Assembly (NCBI RefSeq): GCF_900626145.1 | Contig: NZ_LR130817.1 | Span: forward strand, 80,702 to 124,384 | Source: Intestinimonas timonensis | Lineage (GTDB): Bacteria; Bacillota; Clostridia; Oscillospirales; Oscillospiraceae | DNA: 43,683 nucleotides | Reading direction: 5' to 3' | Shown here: positions 14,512 through 22,508 of the stretch, one piece after another | Numbering within the stretch: the first letter of the stretch is position 1 | How the letters are laid out: the number at the start of each line of letters is the position of its first letter | Notes under the pieces: model-generated | The model's input: only the letters and a program-made list of their open reading frames with translations | The model's database searches: none | What the model was told of the DNA's origin: nothing | Translations under genes and position numbers: made by a program

Positions 14512-15378
14512 ATGCAAAGTATCTTCGACGCTATCACGGAATGGCTCAAAGGGCTGTTGGTCGAGGGTATCATGGGAAACCTCGGCGGGCTTTTTACCAA
14601 TGTGAATGAGCAGGTCGGAGAGATTGCGGCGCAGGTAGGGACGACCCCGGCGGCATGGAACGCCGGGGTCTTTTCCATGATACGGCAGCTCTCCGAAACG
14701 GTCATCCTGCCTATCGCCGGGCTGGTGCTTACCTTCGTGATGACCTATGAGCTCATTCAAATGCTGATAGACCACAACAATCTACACAACTTCGACACAT
14801 GGATCTTCTTCAAGTGGATTTTTAAGACCTTTGTTGCGGTGATGATACTGTCAAACACCTTCAACATCGTTATGGCGGTGTTCGATGTGTCCCAGCAGGT
14901 CATTCAGCAGTCGGCAGGCCTGATACAAGGTTCCACCGCCGTCACGCCGGATGTTCTGAACGATATGCAGACCCAGCTTGAAGCGATGGAGCTGGGGCCG
15001 CTCCTTGGTATCTTCCTGCAATCCTTCTTCGTGCAGTTCACCATGACGGCCTTAAACATCGTGATTTTCGTCATCGTCTACGGGCGTATGATTGAGATTT
15101 ACCTAATGACGAGCCTTGCCCCCATTCCCTTTGCCACCAGCGTGAACCGGGAGGTCGGCCACATGGGCCACAACTATTTCAAGTCCCTGTTCGCTGTCGG
15201 TTTCCAAGGGATGCTCATTATGGTGTGCGTGGCGATCTACGCCGTGCTGGTGCAGAGTATCGCCACGGACGGCGATATGATGAACGCCATCTGGACTTGC
15301 GTGGGGTACACGGTTCTTTTGTGCTTCGTGCTGTTCAAGACCGGGAGCCTGTCTAAATCCATCTTTGGAGCGCATTAA
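14512..15378 (+). CDS. virB6: VirB6/TrbL-like membrane channel protein
   Basis: VirB6-type proteins form the inner-membrane part of the type IV secretion channel. The 288 residues show five to six hydrophobic segments, including VILPIAGLVLTFVMTYELIQ, FKTFVAVMILSNTFNIVMAV, MTALNIVIFVIVYG and GMLIMVCVAIYAVLVQSI. The family-typical cytoplasmic loop MTSLAPIPFATSVNREVGHM precedes the last two segments. ATG 14512 has AAAGGAGTAAGCT. It lies immediately after maff2 as in Tn1549/CTn-type ICEs. With maff2 split, transcription from upstream would have to cross the 13 kb IME, so expression may now depend on a local promoter. Confidence 0.85.
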   Translation: MQSIFDAITEWLKGLLVEGIMGNLGGLFTNVNEQVGEIAAQVGTTPAAWNAGVFSMIRQLSETVILPIAGLVLTFVMTYELIQMLIDHNNLHNFDTWIFFKWIFKTFVAVMILSNTFNIVMAVFDVSQQVIQQSAGLIQGSTAVTPDVLNDMQTQLEAMELGPLLGIFLQSFFVQFTMTALNIVIFVIVYGRMIEIYLMTSLAPIPFATSVNREVGHMGHNYFKSLFAVGFQGMLIMVCVAIYAVLVQSIATDGDMMNAIWTCVGYTVLLCFVLFKTGSLSKSIFGAH

Positions 15379-15382
15379 GCCA

Positions 15383-15405
15383 CTTCGGGTCAAGTTGGCC
15401 CGAGG
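15383..15405. repeat. ICE palindrome, copy 2
   Basis: CTTCGGGTCAA, G, TTGGCCCGAGG, four bases after the virB6 stop. One arm base differs from the consensus (T for C at position 8). Confidence 0.9.
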
Positions 15406-15425
15406 ATGGAAGGAGGTGTAGAACG

Positions 15426-15827
15426 ATGATGTATCAGGAACCGGAAAAGTCCCCGTGGGGCAAGGTGCAGACCTGTGACCTTCTCTGCCCCGGCGTATTC
15501 CTTGTGAGTACCGCCAGCCACGGCGGGACAATGGTTTCAAACGAGGTGGCGGCGTTCCTCTCCCCGGCGGCCAAACGGTGTGGCTTCAAGCGGGGCGGCT
15601 ACCTCTGTTTTGAGGAAGATACGCAGGAGGATGTGGTGCTGCGGGAACTTTTGGACAAGAAGCTCTGGCAGATACCCGAGCGTATCAAGGACAAAGCCGC
15701 CTTTGAGAAAAATATCAACCTCTCCATCAGGCGGTACAACCCCGAGTATTGGCGGGCAAGGCAGTCCGGCCTTGAAGCGGCGCAGGCTGCCCGGAAGGAG
15801 GCCCCGGCCCGCCAGACAGAACGATGA
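15426..15827 (+). CDS. Conserved ICE protein, DUF7007-like
   Basis: The 133-residue soluble protein starts MMYQEPEKSPWGKVQTCDLL and has the block PGVFLVSTASHGGTMVSNEV, with an acidic YLCFEEDTQEDVVLRELLDK segment. I recall this as the DUF7007-like conserved protein of Firmicutes ICEs; function unknown. ATG 15426 follows AAGGAGGTGTAGAACG. It lies between VirB6 and PrgI, bracketed by palindrome copies 2 and 3, the second touching its stop codon. The location within the channel operon suggests a transfer or DNA-modification-related accessory role, but there is no catalytic motif I can name. Confidence 0.6.
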   Translation: MMYQEPEKSPWGKVQTCDLLCPGVFLVSTASHGGTMVSNEVAAFLSPAAKRCGFKRGGYLCFEEDTQEDVVLRELLDKKLWQIPERIKDKAAFEKNINLSIRRYNPEYWRARQSGLEAAQAARKEAPARQTER

Positions 15828-15850
15828 CCTCGGGCCAAGTTGGCCCGAAG
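15828..15850. repeat. ICE palindrome, copy 3
   Basis: CCTCGGGCCAA, G, TTGGCCCGAAG, starting at the base after a stop codon and ending 3 bp before the PrgI ribosome site region. Confidence 0.9.
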
Positions 15851-15869
15851 CTGTGAGGAGGTGATCTCA

Positions 15870-16259
15870 TTGGCCTATGTGCCAGTACCCAACGATTTGA
15901 GCCGCATTAAGACCAAGCTGGCCTTCAACCTGACGAAGCGCCAGCTTATTTGTTTTTCCATAGCGGGCGGTATCGGTATCCCGTTTTACCTGTTCACCCG
16001 CTCCCATATCGGGAACAGCACGGCCCTGTTCCTGATGATTGGCCTGATGATGCCGTGTTTTCTGTTCGCCATGTTTGAGAAGGACGGCCTTCCCTTTGAG
16101 AAGGTGCTCCGCAACATTATCCGAACCAAGTTTTTATTGCCACGGGTCAGGCCCTATAAGACCGAAAATTTCTATGCTTTTTTGAGCCGAAAGGAGGAAA
16201 AGCCGATTGCAGACCACCAAAGGGGCAGCAAGGCCGGGCGCAGAAAGAAAGCGTCCTGA
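15870..16259 (+). CDS. prgI: PrgI family type IV secretion membrane protein
   Basis: PrgI-like proteins are VirB3-type small inner-membrane components that work with the VirB4 ATPase. The protein begins (initiator)AYVPVPNDLSRIKTKLAFNL with TKRQLICFSIAGGIGIPFYL, the family hallmark. Two hydrophobic segments lie at about 30-70 and a basic tail follows (ADHQRGSKAGRRKKAS). I choose TTG 15870 because GAGGAGGTGATCTCA precedes it and the family starts at AYVPVP; an earlier TTG at 15840 lies within palindrome copy 3 and has no ribosome site. The 3' end overlaps virB4 by 53 bp, indicating coupling. Confidence 0.88.
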   Translation: MAYVPVPNDLSRIKTKLAFNLTKRQLICFSIAGGIGIPFYLFTRSHIGNSTALFLMIGLMMPCFLFAMFEKDGLPFEKVLRNIIRTKFLLPRVRPYKTENFYAFLSRKEEKPIADHQRGSKAGRRKKAS

Positions 16260-18609
16260 CCGCAAGCCCACAAAACAGGCCAAGCCGAAAAAGGCCGGGC
16301 CGCAGACCGCCCAGCAGACCATACCCTACCGGGAGCTTTTCAAGGATGGTATCTGCCGGGTAAACGATAAGCTCTACACCAAGAGCCTTGAATACGAGGA
16401 CATCAACTACCAGTTGGCGCAGGCCGATGACCAGAGCGCCATTTTTGACGGCTACTGTGCGTTCCTCAATTCCTTTGACAGCTCCCTTCCGTTCCAGCTC
16501 TCCTTTATCAACCACAGGAGCCGCCCGGAAAGCAAGTACAAAATCAATATCGCCATGAAGGATGACGAGTACAGCGAAATGCGGAGCGAGTATGTGGAAA
16601 TGCTGGAGGGCCAGATTGCCAAGAGCAACAACGGCATTGTGAGAACCAAGCTGTTGACCTTCGGTGTGTCGGCGGACAGCCTTGCGATTGCAAAGCCCCG
16701 CTTGGAGCGTGTGGAGGCTGACATAATGGGCAACTTCAAAAAGCTGGGGGTACAGTCCCGCTCCCTCAATGGGCTGGAACGCCTGGAGATTTTACACGGC
16801 CAGCTCCACCCCGGCGGCACCGAGCCCTTCCGCTTCACATGGGATATGATACCGAAAACCGGGCTGGGGACAAAGGACTTTATCGCCCCAACCAGCTTTG
16901 ACTTCCGGCAAAGCCGCCTGTTCCGCATGGGCTCCACATGGGGAGCGGCGTCCTATATGCAGATCATGGCCTCCGAGCTTTCCGACAAGCTCCTTGCGGA
17001 GCTGTTGGAGGTGGACGCTGAAATGACCATCACCATGCACATTCAGACTGTCGATCAGGCCAAGGCCATCAAAACCATCAAGGGCAAGGTCAGTGACATT
17101 GACAAGATGAAGGTGGAGGAACAGAAAAAGGCCGTCCGAAGCGGCTACGATATGGACATACTCCCGCCCGACCTTGTTACATTCAGTCAGGATGCCAAGA
17201 ACCTGTTGAACGACTTGCAGAGCCGCAACGAGCGAATGTTCCTCCTGACCTTCCTTGTGGTAAACACCGCCGCCACCCGCCGGGAGCTGGACAACGACCT
17301 GTTCACGGTGTCGGGTATCATGCAGAAATACAACTGCATTTTGAAGCGGCTGGACTTTCAGCAGGAACAGGGCCTTATGTCCAGCCTGCCCCTCGGCTAC
17401 AACGGCATTGAGATACAGCGGGGCATGACAACCAGCTCCACGGCCATCTTCGTGCCGTTTATGACGCAGGAGCTCCGCATGGACGGCGAGGCCATCTATT
17501 ACGGCCTGAACGCCCTTTCCCACAATGTCATCATGGCGAACCGCAAGAAGCTGAAAAATCCCAACGGCCTGTATCTCGGCGTACCGGGAGCGGGCAAGAG
17601 TTTCGCCGGAAAGAGGGAGCTTGTCAATGTGTTCCTTGCCACCAATGACCGCATTATCATTCTTGACCCGATGGGCGAATACTCGCCGCTGGTGCGCCAG
17701 TTCGGACAGGACGGCCTTGTGGTGGAGATCGCCCCCAACAGCCCGCACCATATCAATCCGATGGATTTGGATGTAAGCATTGATGACGAGGTTTCGCCCA
17801 TCAGTCTGAAATGCGATTTTATCCTTTCCCTTATGGAGCTGATTGTGGGCGGCAAAGACGGCTTACAGCCCGTGGAGCGCACCATCATTGACCGCTGCGC
17901 CCGCATGGTGTACCGGGATTTTCTCAATGACCCGGACAATACCCCTATGCCGACGCTTCAAAATCTGTATGACCTTCTGTGCCAGCAGACCGAGCCCGAG
18001 GCAAAGCGGCTGGCAACAGCCCTTGAGATCTATGTGTCCGGCTCCCTCAACATCTTCAACCACAAGACCAATGTGGATTATAGAAACGCCCGTGTAGTGT
18101 GCTTCGACTTGAAGAAGCTGGGGGCGGGCCTCAGAACGATTGCCATGCACATCATCAACGACCTGATGAACAGTCAGGTGTCCCACAACTTCGCCCGTGG
18201 TATCGCTACATGGTGCTACTATGACGAGTTCCATGTGCTGTTGCAGGACGAGCTGACTTCCAGCTACTTTGTCACCATCTGGAAAATGCTCCGTAAAAAG
18301 GGCTGCGTCCCGAGCGCCCTGACACAGAATGTGAAAGACCTCCTTGCCAGCCGGCAGGTTGAGAACATCTTTGAAAACTCCGACTTCATGGTGCTTCTGT
18401 CGCAGGCGCAGGGAGACAGGCAGATACTTGCCAAGCAGTTGGGTATCAGCCCGCACCAGCTTTCCTATGTGACCCACTCCAATCCCGGCGAGGGGCTGTT
18501 GTTCTTCGGAAATGTGACCATTCCGTTTGTTGACCGTTTCCCGAAGAATACCAAGCTCTACTCCATTATGACTACTCGCCCGGAGGAAAAGGAGGCGCAG
18601 AATGAGTAA
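16207..18609 (+). CDS. virB4: VirB4/TrsE-type conjugation ATPase
   Basis: VirB4 ATPases power assembly and use of the conjugation channel at the inner membrane. The 800-residue protein has the N-terminal family region (FKDGICRVNDKLYTKSLEYE), the Walker A motif GVPGAGKSF at about 458-466, then RIIILDPMGEYSPLVRQFGQ. Walker B is in WCYYDEFHVLL at about 670-679 and a late motif is in GCVPSALTQNVKDLLASRQV. Full length. TTG 16207 is preceded by AAAGGAGGAAAAGCCGA. The C-terminus overlaps the NlpC gene by 8 bp. All catalytic motifs look intact, so this part of the machinery appears functional. Confidence 0.93.
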   Translation: MQTTKGAARPGAERKRPDRKPTKQAKPKKAGPQTAQQTIPYRELFKDGICRVNDKLYTKSLEYEDINYQLAQADDQSAIFDGYCAFLNSFDSSLPFQLSFINHRSRPESKYKINIAMKDDEYSEMRSEYVEMLEGQIAKSNNGIVRTKLLTFGVSADSLAIAKPRLERVEADIMGNFKKLGVQSRSLNGLERLEILHGQLHPGGTEPFRFTWDMIPKTGLGTKDFIAPTSFDFRQSRLFRMGSTWGAASYMQIMASELSDKLLAELLEVDAEMTITMHIQTVDQAKAIKTIKGKVSDIDKMKVEEQKKAVRSGYDMDILPPDLVTFSQDAKNLLNDLQSRNERMFLLTFLVVNTAATRRELDNDLFTVSGIMQKYNCILKRLDFQQEQGLMSSLPLGYNGIEIQRGMTTSSTAIFVPFMTQELRMDGEAIYYGLNALSHNVIMANRKKLKNPNGLYLGVPGAGKSFAGKRELVNVFLATNDRIIILDPMGEYSPLVRQFGQDGLVVEIAPNSPHHINPMDLDVSIDDEVSPISLKCDFILSLMELIVGGKDGLQPVERTIIDRCARMVYRDFLNDPDNTPMPTLQNLYDLLCQQTEPEAKRLATALEIYVSGSLNIFNHKTNVDYRNARVVCFDLKKLGAGLRTIAMHIINDLMNSQVSHNFARGIATWCYYDEFHVLLQDELTSSYFVTIWKMLRKKGCVPSALTQNVKDLLASRQVENIFENSDFMVLLSQAQGDRQILAKQLGISPHQLSYVTHSNPGEGLLFFGNVTIPFVDRFPKNTKLYSIMTTRPEEKEAQNE

Positions 18610-20362
18610 GGCTGCTTCGGGCCAAGTTGGCCCGAAGCCAGTGGGCGGCGGGAAATTCCGGCAGGACGAGGAACGGAAAAAGCCGTCCTCCCGCTTGCGT
18701 CAGGATGACGAGGCCCGCAGGGATACCGCCCATGAGGAACAGGACGCCCAAAAGGCCAGGAAGGACAAACAGGAGAAAAAGAAGGAACGGGCCGAGGCCA
18801 AGGCCGAACACTCCGCTGCCAAGCTGGAAGCCGCCAAGGAAAAGCTGGCCCAGCAGAAACCCCAGAAGCCGCCCGGCCTCCCCCGGCGGGCGGCAACGGC
18901 GGCGGGGGCAGGTGTATGGGCCTACACCCACCGCAAAATACATGAGGTCGAGCATGAGAATGTGGGTGTGGAGAGCGCCCACAAGGCCGAGCTTCTGGCG
19001 GAGGCCGGAGTGCATAAGGCCACCCGCTACACCAAGCGGCGTATCCGGGAGCACCCGACCCGACAGGTGGAGAAATGGGAACACAAGACCATGAAGGCCA
19101 ATGCCAACCTCCACTATCAGCAGATGGCGCAGGAGCACCCGGAGCTTCAAAGCAGCTTCCTTTCCCGCATGGCCCAGAAATGGAAAATCAAGCGGGAGTA
19201 TGCCAAGCAGGCCCGGGAGGCTGCAAGACAGGGGGCCAAGGCGGCGGGAGCGGCGGCCACTACCACCGAAAAGGCGGTGGCCTATGCCTCCCGGTTCGTG
19301 CGCCGTCATAAAAGCGGAGTAATCATCATTCTGCTGTTGTTCTGCCTGTTTCTGATTTTGAGCTCCGTCTTTTCCGCCCTCCCTTCGCTGGGTACTGGCA
19401 TGATGAACGCCGTGGTCGGCACCTCTTACACCGCCGAGGACGAGGATATTTTAGGGGCCAACGAGGACTATACGGCTCTTGAAAACGAGCTCCGGCAGAA
19501 GATCGCCAACATTGAGCGCACCCACCCCGGCTATGACGAGTACCGCTATCAGGTGGACGAGCTGGGACACAACCCCTATGAGCTGACCTCCTACCTGATT
19601 GCCAAGCTCCGCACCTATACCCGTGAAAATGTGCAGGGTGAGCTCCGGGCCTTGTTTGAGGCGCAGTATAAGCTGACGCTGACCGAGGAAGTGGAGATAC
19701 GCTACCGCACCGAAACGGACACATGGACGGACGAGGACGGAACCACCCATACAGATACCTACGAGGTGCCGTATGAGTATTACATTCTCCATGTGCGGCT
19801 CCAGAACAAGACCCTGCCTGTGGTGGTGAACTCCCTGCTGGATGCCGAGCAGAAAGAAATCTACGACATTACCTTGGAGCTCAAAGGCAACAAGCCCTAT
19901 CTGTGGGATGACATTTACACGGGCGGCGGTGGCAGCTATGACCCCGGAAGTGATTACACCGTACCGGGCGAAGCTCTTTCTGACCCTGCCTTTGCGGCCC
20001 TTATCAAGGAGGCGGAAAAGTACCTGGGCTGGCCCTATGTATGGGGCGGCTCCAGCCCCTCTACCTCCTTTGACTGTTCCGGCTTTGTCTGCTGGGTCTA
20101 TACGGCCAGCGGCGTCCACAACCTGCCCCGCACCACGGCAACAGGGATTTTCAATCAATGCGCCTATGTATCACCCGCTGACGCAAGGCCCGGAGATCTG
20201 ATTTTCTTTACGAAAACCTATGACTGCGACGGCCCTGTTTCCCATGTGGGTATCTATGTGGGCGACGGCATGATGATCCACGCAGGCGACCCCATCAAAT
20301 ACGCCAGTATCAATACGAACTACTGGCAGGAGCACTTTTACGCCTTTGGGCGTTTGAACTGA
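18602..20362 (+). CDS. Membrane-anchored NlpC/P60 peptidoglycan hydrolase
   Basis: Conjugation systems of Gram-positives use such enzymes to open the cell wall for the channel. The 586-residue protein has a long charged cytoplasmic N-terminus and a membrane segment near 240-263 (SGVIIILLLFCLFLILSSVF). The extracellular part ends in a C40 peptidase domain: DCSGFVCWVY with C492, SHVGIYVGDG with H548 and MIHAGDP. No usual lysozyme domain is evident. ATG 18602 has AAAGGAGGCGCAGA and overlaps virB4. Residues 4-12 (AASGQVGPK) are translated from palindrome copy 4, so the repeat is inside the gene just after the start. Confidence 0.9.
   Translation: MSKAASGQVGPKPVGGGKFRQDEERKKPSSRLRQDDEARRDTAHEEQDAQKARKDKQEKKKERAEAKAEHSAAKLEAAKEKLAQQKPQKPPGLPRRAATAAGAGVWAYTHRKIHEVEHENVGVESAHKAELLAEAGVHKATRYTKRRIREHPTRQVEKWEHKTMKANANLHYQQMAQEHPELQSSFLSRMAQKWKIKREYAKQAREAARQGAKAAGAAATTTEKAVAYASRFVRRHKSGVIIILLLFCLFLILSSVFSALPSLGTGMMNAVVGTSYTAEDEDILGANEDYTALENELRQKIANIERTHPGYDEYRYQVDELGHNPYELTSYLIAKLRTYTRENVQGELRALFEAQYKLTLTEEVEIRYRTETDTWTDEDGTTHTDTYEVPYEYYILHVRLQNKTLPVVVNSLLDAEQKEIYDITLELKGNKPYLWDDIYTGGGGSYDPGSDYTVPGEALSDPAFAALIKEAEKYLGWPYVWGGSSPSTSFDCSGFVCWVYTASGVHNLPRTTATGIFNQCAYVSPADARPGDLIFFTKTYDCDGPVSHVGIYVGDGMMIHAGDPIKYASINTNYWQEHFYAFGRLN
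18615..18637. repeat. ICE palindrome, copy 4 (inside the NlpC gene start)
   Basis: The most symmetric copy: CTTCGGGCCAA, G, TTGGCCCGAAG, extended to 12 bp arms by flanking G and C. It encodes residues 5-12 of the NlpC/P60 protein. Confidence 0.92.
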
Positions 20363-20383
20363 TTTTCCGAAAGGAGCGACGAT

Positions 20384-20638
20384 ATGACCAAACTTGAAAA
20401 AATCGACAAGGAGCTGGACAAGGCCCGGGAGAAGGCCGCCGAATGGCAGGCCAAGGTCAGGGACTTGGAGAAACAGCGTCAGGAGGAAGAAAACAGCATG
20501 ATCGTTCAGGCTGTCCGCTCCCTGAAACTGACGCCATCCGAGCTGGCTGCCTTTTTCAGCAACCCCACCATCACCACCTCGGGCCAACTTGGCCCGAAGC
20601 ACGATGAAGCAAAGGAGGATACCGAGCATGAAGAATAA
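20384..20638 (+). CDS. DUF4315 family coiled-coil protein
   Basis: The 84-residue protein is mostly a charged coiled coil (MTKLEKIDKELDKAREKAAE, KVRDLEKQRQEEENSM) followed by the helical LKLTPSELAAFFSN. This is the DUF4315 pattern found next to NlpC and DUF4366 genes in Tn1549/CTn-type ICEs. ATG 20384 follows AAAGGAGCGACGAT. Residues in its C-terminus (SGQLGPK) come from palindrome copy 5, and the sequence after it (HDEAKEDTEHEE) overlaps the next gene. The native protein may have ended near FFSNPTITT before the palindrome arrived. Role unknown, presumably structural or regulatory in transfer. Confidence 0.8.
   Translation: MTKLEKIDKELDKAREKAAEWQAKVRDLEKQRQEEENSMIVQAVRSLKLTPSELAAFFSNPTITTSGQLGPKHDEAKEDTEHEE
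20577..20599. repeat. ICE palindrome, copy 5 (inside the DUF4315 gene end)
   Basis: CCTCGGGCCAA, C, TTGGCCCGAAG. The centre is C, the opposite orientation to copies 1-4. It codes for the SGQLGPK segment. Confidence 0.9.
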
Positions 20639-21242
20639 GCTGTTTCGCAGGGCCGCGGTTTTGACCGCCGCCCTGTTTTCTCTTACCTGTATGAGCATCA
20701 CGGCCTACGCCCAGAGTGACGAGCCCGCAGAGGAAACCACGCCGCCCGCCGTAACGGAAACCGTTGCCAAGCCCTTCACCCCGGATGGGACGGGAACGGT
20801 GGTAGACAATGCCACCGACGAGGACGGCAAGGAGTTTTTCACCATCACCACCCCCAGCGAGAATGTCTTTTATCTGGTCATTGACCGTCAACGCACCGAG
20901 GAAAATGTGTATTTCCTGAACGCTGTCACGGAAAAAGACCTGCTGGCCCTTGCCGAAGCCGACCCGGAACCCGAGGTCAAGGAGCCTGTCACACAGCCTG
21001 AGACTGACCCGGAGCCTGTTGCCGAGCCGGAACCCGAACCTGAAAAAGATGCAGGCTTTCCTGTTGGCAATCTCCTGATGGTAGCGGCTGTCCTGTTGGT
21101 GGGCGGCGGAGCAGCCTATTATTTCAAGGTCTACCGTCCGAAGCATGAGGCCCCGGAGCTGGACGAGGATGATTACGACTATGACGAGAACGACCCCTAC
21201 GGCGATATGGCGGTTGAGGAAGAAACGGAGGACGAGGAATGA
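20628..21242 (+). CDS. DUF4366 / CD1107-family membrane protein
   Basis: The 204-residue protein has a signal-like N-terminus (MKNKLFRRAAVLTAALFSLT, then CMSITAYAQS). An extracellular domain follows with FTPDGTGTVVDNATDEDGKE and FFTITTPSENVFYLVIDRQR, typical of DUF4366 (CD1107 in Clostridioides ICEs). Next come a proline/glutamate-rich spacer of PEP repeats, one membrane helix (LLMVAAVLLVGGGAAYYF) and an acidic cytoplasmic tail. ATG 20628 follows AAAGGAGGATACCGAGC. It overlaps the previous gene by 11 bp and the next by 4 bp. It probably forms a surface-exposed part of the transfer apparatus; biochemical role unknown. Confidence 0.85.
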   Translation: MKNKLFRRAAVLTAALFSLTCMSITAYAQSDEPAEETTPPAVTETVAKPFTPDGTGTVVDNATDEDGKEFFTITTPSENVFYLVIDRQRTEENVYFLNAVTEKDLLALAEADPEPEVKEPVTQPETDPEPVAEPEPEPEKDAGFPVGNLLMVAAVLLVGGGAAYYFKVYRPKHEAPELDEDDYDYDENDPYGDMAVEEETEDEE

Positions 21243-21409
21243 ATTTCACCAACAGCCCTTATGAAAAGATGATGAAAGAGATCCCCCGTCCGGGCCGTGG
21301 CGGCGCTGACCGCTGTGCCGGGTGCCGCTACCTGAAGGAGTGCAGAAGCCAGAAGGGCCGATGCCGCAAGCAGTTCCGTACCTCGGGCCGAGTTGGCCCG
21401 AAGTCCTGA
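21239..21409 (+). CDS. Small cysteine-rich ICE protein
   Basis: A 56-residue frame begins with ATGA overlapping the DUF4366 stop and ends with TGATG overlapping the next gene, so it is tightly coupled on both sides. It reads MNFTNSPYEKMMKEIPRPGR, then CAGCRYLKECRSQKGRC with four cysteines, a possible metal site. The last ten residues (FRTSGRVGPKS) are encoded by palindrome copy 6. I do not know a family name. The position and coupling argue strongly that it is a real gene, although it is short. Confidence 0.65.
   Translation: MNFTNSPYEKMMKEIPRPGRGGADRCAGCRYLKECRSQKGRCRKQFRTSGRVGPKS
21381..21403. repeat. ICE palindrome, copy 6 (inside the small Cys-rich gene end)
   Basis: CCTCGGGCCGA, G, TTGGCCCGAAG; one arm base differs from consensus. 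It codes for SGRVGPK just before the stop. Confidence 0.88.
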
Positions 21410-21771
21410 TGTGCCGGGAACTGACCCGTGACGAGCGAAGAGGTATCCGAAAACTGGTCACGGAGATGTGCGCCAACTATGACCGGGAGTATGGCTGCCT
21501 GCCGCTGGACTGTGAGTGCTATATGCTGGGGAAATGCTGGACGGGAGCCTACTGCCGCTACTTCCGGGAGGCCGTTCTTCCCCTTGACCCGGCGCTGATG
21601 GCCTCCATCTGCGAGGACGGCCCGGCCCCGGATACCCGGCTGTGCGCCGTTTGCGGGAGGCCCTTTCTCCCGGAGGGGCGGCAAGCCTACTGTTCCGACG
21701 CCTGCAAGGCCGAGGGAAACCGCAGAAGGAGCCGGGAGCGCATGAGAAAAAAGCGGCTGAAAAACGGATAG
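21409..21771 (+). CDS. Cysteine-rich VLP domain protein
   Basis: The 120-residue protein has the N-terminal block LTRDERRGIRKLVTEMCANY then YGCLPLDCECYMLGKCWTGA, the cysteine-rich VLP pattern known from Firmicutes ICEs. A C-terminal zinc-ribbon-like segment follows (LCAVCGRPFLPEGRQAYCSD then ACKAEGNRRRSRERMRKK). Twelve or so cysteines suggest one or two metal centres, and the basic tail suggests nucleic-acid binding. ATG 21409 overlaps the previous stop (TGATG). Its role in transfer is not established. The 165 bp after it are gene-free up to palindrome copy 7. Confidence 0.8.
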   Translation: MCRELTRDERRGIRKLVTEMCANYDREYGCLPLDCECYMLGKCWTGAYCRYFREAVLPLDPALMASICEDGPAPDTRLCAVCGRPFLPEGRQAYCSDACKAEGNRRRSRERMRKKRLKNG

Positions 21772-21895
21772 ACCTGTTACGATTTGCCCGGAGAAAAAGC
21801 CCGGTATTCCGGGACTTTTTCCGCCTGTTTTCCGGGCCGGAATACCTTAATACCTTCCGGCTCGGTTTGACCGGGTATTTCGTAACATTCATGCA

Positions 21896-21918
21896 CTTCG
21901 GGCCAACTTGGCCCGAGG
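21896..21918. repeat. ICE palindrome, copy 7
   Basis: CTTCGGGCCAA, C, TTGGCCCGAGG, 17 bp before the start of the 21936 gene. Confidence 0.9.
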
Positions 21919-21935
21919 CTGGAAAGGAGGAAATT

Positions 21936-22121
21936 ATGAACGAGAGAGACAATCATCTGCATACTGCCGAGCTTTCCGAGGAACAGAACGACAATATGCT
22001 GGACGGCATTTTGAACAATCTGCCGCCCTCGCCGCTCCCCAAGGGGCCGGAGAAAAAGGAACTGGACAAGGTGAAGGAGCCACCCGCCCACAAACGGAGC
22101 CGGGAACGGGAGGAACGCTGA
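21936..22121 (+). CDS. Small acidic ICE protein before mobC
   Basis: The 61-residue protein starts MNERDNHLHTAELSEEQNDN and continues with MLDGILNNLPPSPLPKGPEK, ending in a charged KRSREREER tail. ATG 21936 is preceded by GGAAAGGAGGAAATT, a strong ribosome site. I recall similar short conserved proteins in ICEs of this group but no assigned function. Its stop overlaps the next reading frame (CTGA at 22118-22121), so mobC is translationally coupled to it. Palindrome copy 7 lies immediately upstream and could act on this small operon. Confidence 0.65.
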   Translation: MNERDNHLHTAELSEEQNDNMLDGILNNLPPSPLPKGPEKKELDKVKEPPAHKRSREREER

Positions 22122-22462
22122 CGGCCCGGCGCAAGCGTGACAGGCACCTTCATGTGATGGTGACGGCAGATGAGCTGGCACAGATACAGGAGCGCATGGC
22201 CGAGGCGGGCATTACCAACGCCGGGGCCTATATGCGGAAGATGGCCTTGAATGGCTATATCCTCCATGTAGACCTTGCCCCTGTCCGGGAGCTGGTGTCC
22301 TTACAGCGAAGGTGCGCCAACAATCTCAATCAGGTGGCCGTCCATGCCAATAGCTTCGGCGTGTACCCGGAGGAGATCGCCGGGCTCCAGAGGGACTATG
22401 AAAAGCTCTGGGGGCGGGTGTCCGATGTTCTCACGGAGCTGTCTAAACTGGTGGAAAGATGA
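22118..22462 (+). CDS. mobC: MobC-like relaxosome accessory protein
   Basis: MobC proteins bind oriT and help the relaxase. The 114-residue product begins TARRKRDRHLHVMVTADELA and has the ribbon-helix-helix-like region MAEAGITNAGAYMRKMALNG. The conserved MobC pattern LVSLQRRCANNLNQVAVHAN and YEKLWGRVSDVLTEL follow. The family start (ARRKRDRHLHVMVT) points to CTG 22118 with GGGAGGAACG before it; no ATG, GTG or TTG lies close upstream except ones that add an unrelated, out-of-character extension. It overlaps the previous stop by 3 bp. A strong terminator ends the operon. Confidence 0.82.
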   Translation: MTARRKRDRHLHVMVTADELAQIQERMAEAGITNAGAYMRKMALNGYILHVDLAPVRELVSLQRRCANNLNQVAVHANSFGVYPEEIAGLQRDYEKLWGRVSDVLTELSKLVER

Positions 22463-22465
22463 TTT

Positions 22466-22504
22466 GGAGGGGTGCGGCCTTAGTGGCTGCACCCCTCCTT
22501 TTTC
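22466..22504. terminator. Bidirectional terminator after mobC
   Basis: GGAGGGGTGCGGCC pairs with GGCTGCACCCCTCC (14 bp with one mismatch or wobble) and is followed by TTTTTC. It separates mobC from the converging HNH gene, whose stop is at 22509, and may serve both. Confidence 0.85.
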
Positions 22505-22508
22505 TCAT

